A stretch of DNA of 22,040 nt from positions 1 to 22,040 of the forward strand of contig DDLS01000058.1 of assembly GCA_002340255.1 (NCBI GenBank), given 5' to 3'. Below, one piece after another: positions 7,508-13,872 of the stretch. A program made the translations under genes and the position numbers. The notes beneath the pieces were generated by a model. That model had not been told where the DNA came from and made no database searches. It was given only the letters and a program-made list of their open reading frames with translations. The DNA is from Cyanobacteria bacterium UBA2566 (GTDB lineage: Bacteria > Cyanobacteriota > Cyanobacteriia > Cyanobacteriales > Desertifilaceae). Numbering within the stretch: the first letter of the stretch is position 1; every line of letters begins with the position of its first letter.

Positions 7508-10390
7508 ATGGCATTCATTACTGCTGAATCCACCCTATCCGTTGAAGCTCTGACCTTTGTCAAAGTCAACTACGAAGCTGAACTCCAAGCTCACTTTAAT
7601 CTATCCGTTTCAGAACTTAGCGATCGTCAAATTGCCGAATTTGCTCTGGAAATTTCCGCCACCATTCCTGCTCTTGGCCAAGCAATTATTTCCGTCGATG
7701 CTCAAGCACAAGGTAGCATCACCGGTACTCTCGCAAATGGACAAATCCTCATTGGGGCAGGCGGAGAAGATACTCTAGTGGGAGGCAATGGTAACGATGT
7801 TCTCATTGGCGGCTCTGGAAAATCATCACGAGGCACAGGTACCGGTCGCACAGGCACAGGTACCGGTCGCACAGGCACAGGTACCGGTCGTACAGGCACA
7901 GGTACCGGTCGTACAGGTTCAGGTGCGACCGGTTCCGGTGGTGGTTCTGGTAGACTCTCAGGCATCTCTGGAATATCTGGTGCTGACGGAGATGACACCA
8001 TGAATGGTGGAGATGGCGATGATACCTGCTTTGGTGGAGACGGCAATGACTCCTGCGCTGGCGGTGCAGGCGATGATTCCTGTGTTGGTGGAGATGGCAA
8101 TGACACCTTAGACGGTGGAGATAATAACGATACCCTCATTGGTGGCGATGGTAATGACTCCTGTGTTGGTGGCGACGGGGATGACTCCTGTTTTGGTGGC
8201 GATGGTAATGACTCCTGTATCGGTGGCGATGGTAACGATACCCTAGACGGCGGTGATGATAAAGATACCCTCATCGGTGGCGACGGAGATGACTCCTGTC
8301 TTGGTGGCGATGGTAATGACTCCTGTGTCGGTGGAGATGGTAACGATACCCTCGTCGGTGGCGATGGTAAAGATACCCTCATTGGTGGCGATGGCGATGA
8401 CACCTGTGTGGGCGGGCAAGGTGATGATTCCTGCGTTGGTGGTGAAGGCAATGACTCCTGTCTTGGTGGCAACGGCAAAGACACCCTCGTCGGTGGAGAT
8501 GGCAACGATACCCTTGTCGGCGGCAATGGCAATGATAGCCTCGTTGGTGGAGACGGTGCCGACAGTCTAGTGGGCGGCAATGGTAAAGACACCCTTATTG
8601 GTGGGGATGTTCTAGTTGGAGGAGAAGGAGATGACCTCTTAATTTGTGGCGATGGTACATCTCAAATTATTGGTGGTGCTGGATTTGATATGATCAGCTT
8701 CATCAATGTACAGCTAGATATTTCCGTTAATGTGGGATTATCCATCAATGTCTCTGCATCAGGCACCACAACTGTCACCGGAACCCTAGCAGGAGGTGTC
8801 CAACTCAACAATGCCATTGAAGGAGTTGAAGGATTTACTGGTTCCAATGGTAGCGACACCATTACAGGTAGCGAAAATGGCGATGCCCTCGATGGTGGAG
8901 CAGGTGACGATAACATTGATGGTGGAGAAGGGGATGATACCCTGACTTGTGGAGAAGGGAATGATACCTTAACTGGTGGCGTTGGTATAGACTTCGTATC
9001 CTATGTGGAAGCCTCTGTCGGTGTAGAAATCAACCTCGAAACCGGTATCACAGTGGTGGGTCAATTTGAGAACATTATTTCTGGATTTGAAGGCGCGATT
9101 GGTTCTCAGTTTGATGATGTGATTACCGGTGGTGCAGTTGCGGGATTAAGCTTGGAAGCTGGTGGTGGTAGCGATACTTATAAATTGACCGCTGCCAATG
9201 CTGTGGGAACCACAATTAAAGATAGTGGCGGTACGGCTGATGTCATTGAGGTTGAAGGGGTTACCCTATCTTTACCTCCACAAGATGAAGATGCACCACC
9301 AGCAACCGGAACTCAGGTTTTACGCAATGGTACGGATTTAGTCGTCGATCTCGATAATAATGGTCAGTTTGAGGCGGCGAGCGATTTGGTCATTCAAGAC
9401 TTCTTCTCCTTCACCAGTAATTCTGGAGGAGCAGGTGTGGTTGAACAAGTCGGGAATTTAACGAGTGCAGAAATTCTCGCCGCGTTCCCCAACCCTCAAC
9501 CCCCAGGTTCAGGTATATTTACTGATCCTGTTGCGCCTCCAAGTTCAACCACAACTACCACCAATGTCTCCGTTGAAGTCACCACTGAGTTTAACGTGAG
9601 CATTGGTAATGATGTGGTAGTCGGTACGGCTGGAGCTGATGTGGTTCTTGGTTTACAAGGTGACGATCAAATTAATGCTGGTGCAGGGGATGATTCTGCC
9701 AATGGTAACCAAGGTGAAGATACGGTTAACGGTGGTGCCGGTAATGATACTTGTTACGGCGGACAAGGGGATGATACGGTCAGTGGTGGCGATGGTAACG
9801 ATATGGGTTCAGGCGATCGCGGCAATGATATCGTAAATGGAGATGCTGGCGAAGACCAACTCAATGGCGGCCAAGACAATGACTCCATCGACGGTGGCGC
9901 AGATAATGACAACATCTTTGGCGGTCAAGGAAATGATCTGATCAATGGGGGTGATGGCGATGATGTTATCAGTGGTGATGCTGGTACAGATACCCTCATC
10001 GGTGGCGCAGGTAATGATGTCTTCGTTCTGCGCACTGGAACCGCAGCCACAACAGCAGCCGAAGCCGACCTGATGTTAGACTACCGCGAAGGCGATACTA
10101 TTGGCTTGACCGGTGGAATTACTCCCAATGACCTGACGTTCACCGTAGTCAACGGCAATACCATTATCGAGGTAACCAATAATGGTGTAACCTCCGTTCT
10201 CGGTATCGTCAATGGCGTAGCGCCTGAGCAACTCAGCTTTAGCACCGCTGACATTCAAGTGAATATTACGGGTAATGTTTCTGTCATGAGTAGTATCTTT
10301 GTCGGCGGCAATATTGGCTCTCAAGCCTTTGCTGTTGGTGCAACTGCTTTTGCCAGCGTTGACTTTAGTCAGTCCTTTGCTCTGGTGTAG
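7508..10390 (+). CDS. Large RTX protein with cysteine-rich beta-roll
   Basis: This 960-residue protein has a 70-residue N-terminal region of unknown fold and a short RTX run. A low-complexity TGTGTGR linker (about 108-138) follows, then a long block of 9-residue GGDGxDxUx repeats (158 to about 395). A middle region has a few more repeats (about 450-500), and a second RTX block spans about 700-840. The C-terminal module (DVFVLRTG, LDYREGDTIGLTGGITPNDL) is shared with the small RTX protein, and a roughly 55-residue tail ends in FALV. Eleven repeats in the first block carry Cys at the core hydrophobic position, and 14 cysteines were counted in total. Calcium binding and type I secretion are expected from the family, but no signal peptide or exporter is seen here. 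AGGAGA at 7495-7500 sets the start. Adhesin, sheath or motility roles are possible; none is shown. Confidence 0.87.
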   Translation: MAFITAESTLSVEALTFVKVNYEAELQAHFNLSVSELSDRQIAEFALEISATIPALGQAIISVDAQAQGSITGTLANGQILIGAGGEDTLVGGNGNDVLIGGSGKSSRGTGTGRTGTGTGRTGTGTGRTGTGTGRTGSGATGSGGGSGRLSGISGISGADGDDTMNGGDGDDTCFGGDGNDSCAGGAGDDSCVGGDGNDTLDGGDNNDTLIGGDGNDSCVGGDGDDSCFGGDGNDSCIGGDGNDTLDGGDDKDTLIGGDGDDSCLGGDGNDSCVGGDGNDTLVGGDGKDTLIGGDGDDTCVGGQGDDSCVGGEGNDSCLGGNGKDTLVGGDGNDTLVGGNGNDSLVGGDGADSLVGGNGKDTLIGGDVLVGGEGDDLLICGDGTSQIIGGAGFDMISFINVQLDISVNVGLSINVSASGTTTVTGTLAGGVQLNNAIEGVEGFTGSNGSDTITGSENGDALDGGAGDDNIDGGEGDDTLTCGEGNDTLTGGVGIDFVSYVEASVGVEINLETGITVVGQFENIISGFEGAIGSQFDDVITGGAVAGLSLEAGGGSDTYKLTAANAVGTTIKDSGGTADVIEVEGVTLSLPPQDEDAPPATGTQVLRNGTDLVVDLDNNGQFEAASDLVIQDFFSFTSNSGGAGVVEQVGNLTSAEILAAFPNPQPPGSGIFTDPVAPPSSTTTTTNVSVEVTTEFNVSIGNDVVVGTAGADVVLGLQGDDQINAGAGDDSANGNQGEDTVNGGAGNDTCYGGQGDDTVSGGDGNDMGSGDRGNDIVNGDAGEDQLNGGQDNDSIDGGADNDNIFGGQGNDLINGGDGDDVISGDAGTDTLIGGAGNDVFVLRTGTAATTAAEADLMLDYREGDTIGLTGGITPNDLTFTVVNGNTIIEVTNNGVTSVLGIVNGVAPEQLSFSTADIQVNITGNVSVMSSIFVGGNIGSQAFAVGATAFASVDFSQSFALV
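7832..7915 (+). repeat. Four 21-bp tandem repeats in RTX gene
   Basis: Four direct copies of a 21-bp unit occur, beginning GGCACAGGTACCGG and ending in either CGCACA (copies 1 and 2) or CGTACA (copies 3 and 4). Each encodes seven residues of a Gly/Thr/Arg linker in frame, so changes in copy number would lengthen or shorten the linker without a frameshift. A degenerate fifth unit follows. Only one synonymous position differs between copies, which indicates recent expansion. Confidence 0.9.
7979..8690 (+). repeat. RTX repeat array with 135-bp higher-order period
   Basis: About 23 consecutive 27-bp units encode GGDGNDSCV-like nonapeptides. Classed by the residue at the core position (C or L), units 2-20 run CCCLL, CCCLL, CCLL, CCCLL. 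This implies an ancestral five-unit block of 135 bp that was duplicated, with one copy losing a unit. The array ends in leucine-only units and an irregular unit around 8607-8640. Confidence 0.75.
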
Positions 10391-10412
10391 TTTCTCCATT
10401 CTGAGCATTTAG

Positions 10413-10432
10413 ATTAGGTTAGATCCTAATCG
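10413..10432 (+). terminator. Short hairpin after large RTX gene
   Basis: A 7-bp stem, GATTAGG / CCTAATC, with a 6-base loop starts 22 bases after the RTX stop codon. It lies just before a stronger palindrome at 10435. The two may act together as a transcription end. Confidence 0.4.
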
Positions 10433-10434
10433 AG

Positions 10435-10462
10435 TAGGGGTAATTCATGAATTACCCCTACT
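10435..10462 (+). terminator. Palindromic terminator-like hairpin
   Basis: This is a perfect 28-base palindrome, GTAGGGGTAATTCA followed by its exact complement, then a T-rich TGTTTTGTTT. It is the most likely terminator of the large RTX gene. Its outer GTAGGGG / CCCCTAC arms recur in the inverted repeat at 21951-22012, so it may belong to a family of small dispersed repeats. Confidence 0.6.
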
Positions 10463-10469
10463 GTTTTGT

Positions 10470-10788
10470 TTGGCGATACAATACAAACAAGCGAGAGGCG
10501 ATCGCGTTTTGGTCGAACCTTGTTTAGTCGAGGCTAACGGGAAATCCTTATCTTCTTCGTGGTATTTCGGGTCGGAGTGTGACGGAGGATTTGCCCAACA
10601 TACAGTGGACGTTTTTTGGTTGCACCCAATTGGAGCCATCTGTTTTTTCTAACCTGATTAAGTCTATTGAAACGGGACAGATTCGCCCTCTTGTGGCATC
10701 AACCTTTCCCTTAGAGCAAATCGCTCGGGCCCAAGAAATGTTTCTGGAAAAACAATTCATGGGGAAAATTGTCCTCACCCTCGACTGA
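10470..10788 (+). pseudogene. Internally deleted zinc-type dehydrogenase remnant
   Basis: Two fragments of one medium-chain dehydrogenase/quinone oxidoreductase gene lie in different frames. The first (from about 10490) reads ARGDRVLVEP and then YFGSECDGGFAQHTV, matching the GroES-like N-terminal domain. The second, ending at 10788, reads GCTQLEPSVFSNLIKSIETG and then FPLEQIARAQEMF and GKIVLTL, matching the extreme C-terminus. The whole nucleotide-binding Rossmann domain is missing, and the frames switch near 10600. In the intact family these segments are about 200 residues apart, so a large internal deletion is inferred. No start codon with a ribosome site is obvious, and no functional enzyme can be made. 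The palindrome at 10435 immediately precedes the remnant and may be linked to the rearrangement. Confidence 0.7.
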
Positions 10789-10900
10789 GGATAATTTTCT
10801 ACAGCGATCGCCCAGACGGGGGTTGTTTATCCCATAGTTATGGCGATCGCAGCTATTCAATTGGAGCGAAGTCTTTGCCAGGCGTGTTAGTAATGCGCTC

Positions 10901-11494
10901 TTACCGTTTATCCGTCAGCGCTTTTTCTACGGTAACCAACGTACTGTGGCTGCGTACCATCATCGCATGGGGGAATACACACAGTTTAACATTTTTTCCC
11001 ACAGGCATTTGCGAACTTTTTGCTGGTACAATGACAAAATCGTAGGGAGTCCAGAGAGAACTAAACTTGACTTGCTCTAACTGCTGCACCTCTGCATTTA
11101 AATCGACTAAAAATTCACTCCCCGGACGCATTTGTACACAACCAATAAACGGCAGTAAATAAGCCAGATAAGTCCCATGATGGGGAGAAGAAATGGTAAT
11201 AAATCGTTGAATCCTCTCCAGTCCCCCCAAGCGCTGGACATAATAGCGACTAACTAAGCCACCCATGCTCAAACCGACTAAATCAATGGGTTGATCGGGG
11301 GCAAAGTGTTCATCGACATAGGTTTTAATTTGTAGGGCAAGTCGATCTAATCCCACAATTGAGGTATTGGGTACCAGATCAAACCGATGGACTTCCCATC
11401 CGCGCTCTTTCAGGTATTTTTCCATGCGGTTAAACACATAGGCTTTACGAAAAATGCCATGAATTAGCACTACGGGATTACGGGAGTTTGACAT
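10901..11494 (-). CDS. Lipase-like alpha/beta hydrolase
   Basis: This 197-residue serine hydrolase resembles small bacterial triacylglycerol lipases. VLIHGIF near residue 9 provides the oxyanion-hole HG. GLSMGG at 74-79 is the nucleophile elbow with Ser76. The ISSPHHGT segment follows the next strand. Likely triad partners are Asp152 (WTPYDFVIVP) and His183 (RSHSTLV). There is no signal peptide or lipobox, so it is probably cytosolic or membrane-associated. Substrate is unknown; acyl lipids or esters are possible. The start at 11494 fits the family's opening strand (PVVLIHG near the N-terminus). The gene is separated from rpaA by about 220 bases containing a stable stem-loop, so it is probably transcribed on its own. 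Confidence 0.88.
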   Translation of the reverse strand: MSNSRNPVVLIHGIFRKAYVFNRMEKYLKERGWEVHRFDLVPNTSIVGLDRLALQIKTYVDEHFAPDQPIDLVGLSMGGLVSRYYVQRLGGLERIQRFITISSPHHGTYLAYLLPFIGCVQMRPGSEFLVDLNAEVQQLEQVKFSSLWTPYDFVIVPAKSSQMPVGKNVKLCVFPHAMMVRSHSTLVTVEKALTDKR

Positions 11495-11650
11495 ATCAAT
11501 TCAATTCTTAAAGACTTAAGGGCACCTCTATTAATTCAGTAAATGACTTTCAAAATGCATTAGATCAGTTGACAGAACTCAGCTTCCTCCTAGGCATATT
11601 ACCTGACAATCATCACTTCTCTCAGAAACCCAATTTCTCTGCGTGGGTGC

Positions 11651-11711
11651 CGATCAATCCTACAGTTGAATGGGTTAACCCTAGGCTGAACCCACTCTTG
11701 TAGGTTGATCG
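11651..11711 (-). terminator. Long stem-loop just past rpaA stop
   Basis: CGATCAA-T-CCTACA (11651-11664) pairs with TGTAGGTTGATCG (11699-11711), giving 13 bp with one bulged T. Inside is a second stem, TGGGTT (11671-11676) with AACCCA (11689-11694). It begins 4 bases after the rpaA stop codon, so it could end or stabilise the rpaA transcript. No T-run follows on the minus strand, which argues against a simple intrinsic terminator. Confidence 0.45.
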
Positions 11712-11715
11712 AGTG

Positions 11716-12435
11716 TTAAGAAGCTTCTGATTTAGTTGAAGGTAACTCCAAACAATAACCTGCACCGTAAACTGTTTTGATATAGCGCGGATGACGGGGA
11801 TCGGGTTCTAATTTGGTTCTCAGATGGCGAACGTGAACCCGAATGGTTTCAATATCATCATCGGGATCGTATCCCCAAACCTCCTTGAGGATTTCACTCG
11901 GAGAAACGGTTTGCCCATGGCGCTGGAGAAGACAGTGAAGTAACTCAAACTCCAAATGGGTGAGTTTAACAGTCGTATCAAACCAAATGACCTCAAAGCG
12001 CTCTGGAATCAGAGTAAGGGGACCATAGTTGAGAATTTCACTGTGTTTAGCTGCTTGGGGAATGCGATCGGTACGTCGCAGGAGGGCCCGCACCCGTGCT
12101 AACATCTCCTCAATTTCAAAGGGTTTGGTGAGATAATCATCTGCACCGGCATTAAAACCTTCTACCTTGTCTTGGGTTTGGCTGAGGGCAGTTAACATCA
12201 AGATGGGGATATCGGCAGTGCGATCGTCTCGACGCAGACGTTGACAGACGGTAAATCCATCAACTTTAGGCAGCATTAAGTCCAGTACAATCATATCTGG
12301 AAGTAATTGAATCGCCAGGGCTTGGCCTTTAATGCCATCAGGTGCTTGACTGACATCATAGCCAGCCATTTCCAGGTTGACAGCAACTAATTCTGAGATT
12401 GCGGGATCGTCATCGATGACTAATATCCGGGGCAT
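11716..12435 (-). CDS. rpaA: Response regulator RpaA
   Basis: This is an OmpR/PhoB-family two-component regulator of 239 residues. The receiver domain (1-120) has the acidic pocket DDD at 8-10, the phospho-acceptor Asp52 in IVLDLMLP, and the conserved KPF lysine. The winged-helix DNA-binding domain (about 140-235) contains LTHLEFELLHCLLQRHG, the recognition region IRVHVRHLRTKLEPD and the closing YIKTVYGAGYCLEL. The near-complete match to the remembered RpaA sequence (opening MPRILVIDDDPAISELVAVN; FNAGADDYLTKPFE) separates it from RpaB. RpaA is the main output regulator of the KaiABC clock. It is phosphorylated through SasA and also affects coupling of phycobilisomes to the photosystems. No kinase gene is adjacent. 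A divergent gene begins 390 bases upstream, leaving a large shared control region. Confidence 0.94.
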   Translation of the reverse strand: MPRILVIDDDPAISELVAVNLEMAGYDVSQAPDGIKGQALAIQLLPDMIVLDLMLPKVDGFTVCQRLRRDDRTADIPILMLTALSQTQDKVEGFNAGADDYLTKPFEIEEMLARVRALLRRTDRIPQAAKHSEILNYGPLTLIPERFEVIWFDTTVKLTHLEFELLHCLLQRHGQTVSPSEILKEVWGYDPDDDIETIRVHVRHLRTKLEPDPRHPRYIKTVYGAGYCLELPSTKSEAS

Positions 12436-12827
12436 TGCTAAAGTAGGTTTCTAAAGTGGGCGGTTGACTCTCTCCCCGATCGAGCTAGGAGAGATAGGAA
12501 AGGAGTTTGCGATCGTAGAAATCTTAACTTAACTTGTTCTGATTTTAAGCTGCACTCAGAAATAAGTAGCTATCCTAAGATTTCCTTACAGATTATACGC
12601 AATTGTGGTCATGGGTATAGTGCTGGTAGAAGGGGAATGGGGTATTGGAGGCGATCGCTCCCTAAAATCCCCAGTTGACACAGACGTTAATGACGTTGGC
12701 AGCCAGATTGAAGTATGATTTACGGCAAGTCAGGTTCCTTGAAAATGAGTCCACGCCAACCACAATGAAAAACAATATCTTTGATGCTCCACCAGGGTTT
12801 ACGCCAACAGGACAGAGGGTCGATCCG
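12436..12827. other. Divergent rpaA control region
   Basis: About 390 bases separate rpaA (minus strand) from the next plus-strand gene. The rpaA-proximal part has an HIP1-related CGATCG and an AT-rich stretch (about 12520-12600) suited to promoters on either strand. One HIP1 octamer lies near 12652. The plus-strand frame of the next gene is open from a TTG at 12675, with ATGs at 12690 and 12765, but these upstream codons lack ribosome sites and family resemblance. No clear promoter pair or regulator site was identified. Confidence 0.4.
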
Positions 12828-13682
12828 ATGGATAATATTTTTCAGCAAGCTCGCCAGGGTAGCGTTGCCGCTATTATTCAGGTATTGAATGAAAAGCTGG
12901 CTAACTCAGGGATTCGTACTAGGGCAGTTTTAGACCGGGGGATTCTACAACTGTTATGTGAGGGAGAAACAGAGGGTCAATTGGAACAAACCCCAGTGGT
13001 GGAGAAGGTCACCATGATTTTAGAGGAAATTGCTCCTCGCCATATTCGGCGCGTGAATATCAATAGTCGCCTGGTGCGCGAGCAACAACTGTTGTGGTTA
13101 GAAGAAATTCAGCAAGATCCAGAGGGTCAACTGCTTTGGTCAGAACTCATTGTACTCAGAAAACCTGGATTATTAACACAATGGTCTTATAACCGCCAGG
13201 CTCAGTCCTTTCGCAAGCGGAAGACTCCCCTCCCGAATTATACCCCCTCCCAGTTAACACGGGAACAGCGCCAATTCCGTCGAGGCATTATCGGTGGCGC
13301 TATATTTAGTGGTGTCCTGGTTTTGGCTGGATTAGGAGTTCTGTCTTGGTGGGGAACACCCAAGGATTCTAATTCTGATACTCCACCAGTGGCAGGAACT
13401 AACCCCTCGACTCCATCTACTGCTACTCCTACTACTGCCGATGCTCCTACTGCTGACCCTTTTCCGGAGGCGGTACGTCTAGCTCAAGCTGCGGCGAATG
13501 AGGGACTGACGGCACAAACAGAGGAGGAATGGTTAGCCTTAGCCGAAAAATGGCAGCAAGCGAGTGATTTGATGGCTCAAGTATCGGCTTCTGATGACCG
13601 GTATCAGATTGCCCAAGACCGAACTATTCGCTATCAAGAGAATAGCCAAGCAGCTCAACGAGAAGCAGACAAATTACGTTAG
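12828..13682 (+). CDS. Conserved single-pass membrane protein, unknown function
   Basis: The N-terminal 120 residues (DNIFQQARQGSVAAIIQVLN, then GIRTRAVLDRGILQLLCE, then RHIRRVNINSRLVREQQLLW) look like a cyanobacterial family of unknown function. A single transmembrane segment follows at about residues 154-176 (GIIGGAIFSGVLVLAGLGVL). After it come a Pro/Ser/Thr-rich linker and an Ala/Gln/Glu-rich helical tail (about 210-284) that may form a coiled coil. The frame is open back to 12675. I chose the ATG at 12828 because GAGGG lies about 9 bases before it and recognisable sequence begins there; 12765 or 12675 remain possible. It is divergent from rpaA and precedes the VWA gene by 180 bases with a separate promoter. 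Topology is probably N-in, C-out, by inference. Confidence 0.65.
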   Translation: MDNIFQQARQGSVAAIIQVLNEKLANSGIRTRAVLDRGILQLLCEGETEGQLEQTPVVEKVTMILEEIAPRHIRRVNINSRLVREQQLLWLEEIQQDPEGQLLWSELIVLRKPGLLTQWSYNRQAQSFRKRKTPLPNYTPSQLTREQRQFRRGIIGGAIFSGVLVLAGLGVLSWWGTPKDSNSDTPPVAGTNPSTPSTATPTTADAPTADPFPEAVRLAQAAANEGLTAQTEEEWLALAEKWQQASDLMAQVSASDDRYQIAQDRTIRYQENSQAAQREADKLR

Positions 13683-13801
13683 TTGTGGAGTGTCGGGAAT
13701 AATTGGAGATATTCCTGATTACTCGGACTTGATATCAGAAATGAGTGGGCAGAAGAACTTGAAAAGAAGTGCCTACGATACCCGCCCAATCAATGGCTAA
13801 G

Positions 13802-13830
13802 TTGACAAAATAATCAACATTGATTAGAAT
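13802..13830 (+). promoter_or_regulatory. Near-consensus sigma-70 promoter for VWA gene
   Basis: TTGACA at 13802-13807 is followed by a 17-base spacer and TAGAAT at 13825-13830. This is a full -35 box and a five-of-six -10 box at ideal spacing. Transcription would begin near 13836-13838, giving a leader of about 28 bases to the ATG at 13865. Confidence 0.65.
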
Positions 13831-13839
13831 AGGGAGGTA

Positions 13840-13872
13840 ATGATGCAAGAGGCTTGGATAACCTATGGTTAA
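13840..13872 (+). other. Ten-codon mini-ORF overlapping VWA start
   Basis: ATGATG directly after GGGAGGT (13832-13838) opens a frame for MMQEAWITYG. It stops at 13872, so it overlaps the VWA gene start (13865) in a different frame. This layout could couple translation. However, the predicted transcript start (about 13837) would remove most of the purine tract, and the spacing is only one base, so translation is doubtful. Confidence 0.2.

Noticed and set aside
7832..7915. Possible CRISPR-like array
   Set aside because: The 21-bp units are contiguous with no spacers and encode protein in frame.
7702..8592. A long antisense frame (296 codons) rich in Pro, Ser and Leu opposite the RTX repeats
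   Set aside because: It mirrors the repetitive codon use of the RTX array; there is no ribosome site or family resemblance, and its sequence is just the complement of the repeats.
11716..12435. Identification as RpaB
   Set aside because: The opening residues, the receiver segment FNAGADDYLTKPFE and the C-terminal GAGYCLEL match RpaA. RpaB has a different opening (ILVVDDEASIRRIL-type).
13594..13800. A 68-codon frame overlapping the end of the membrane-protein gene
   Set aside because: Half of it lies over the real gene in another frame, the rest has no similarity, and no ribosome site precedes it.
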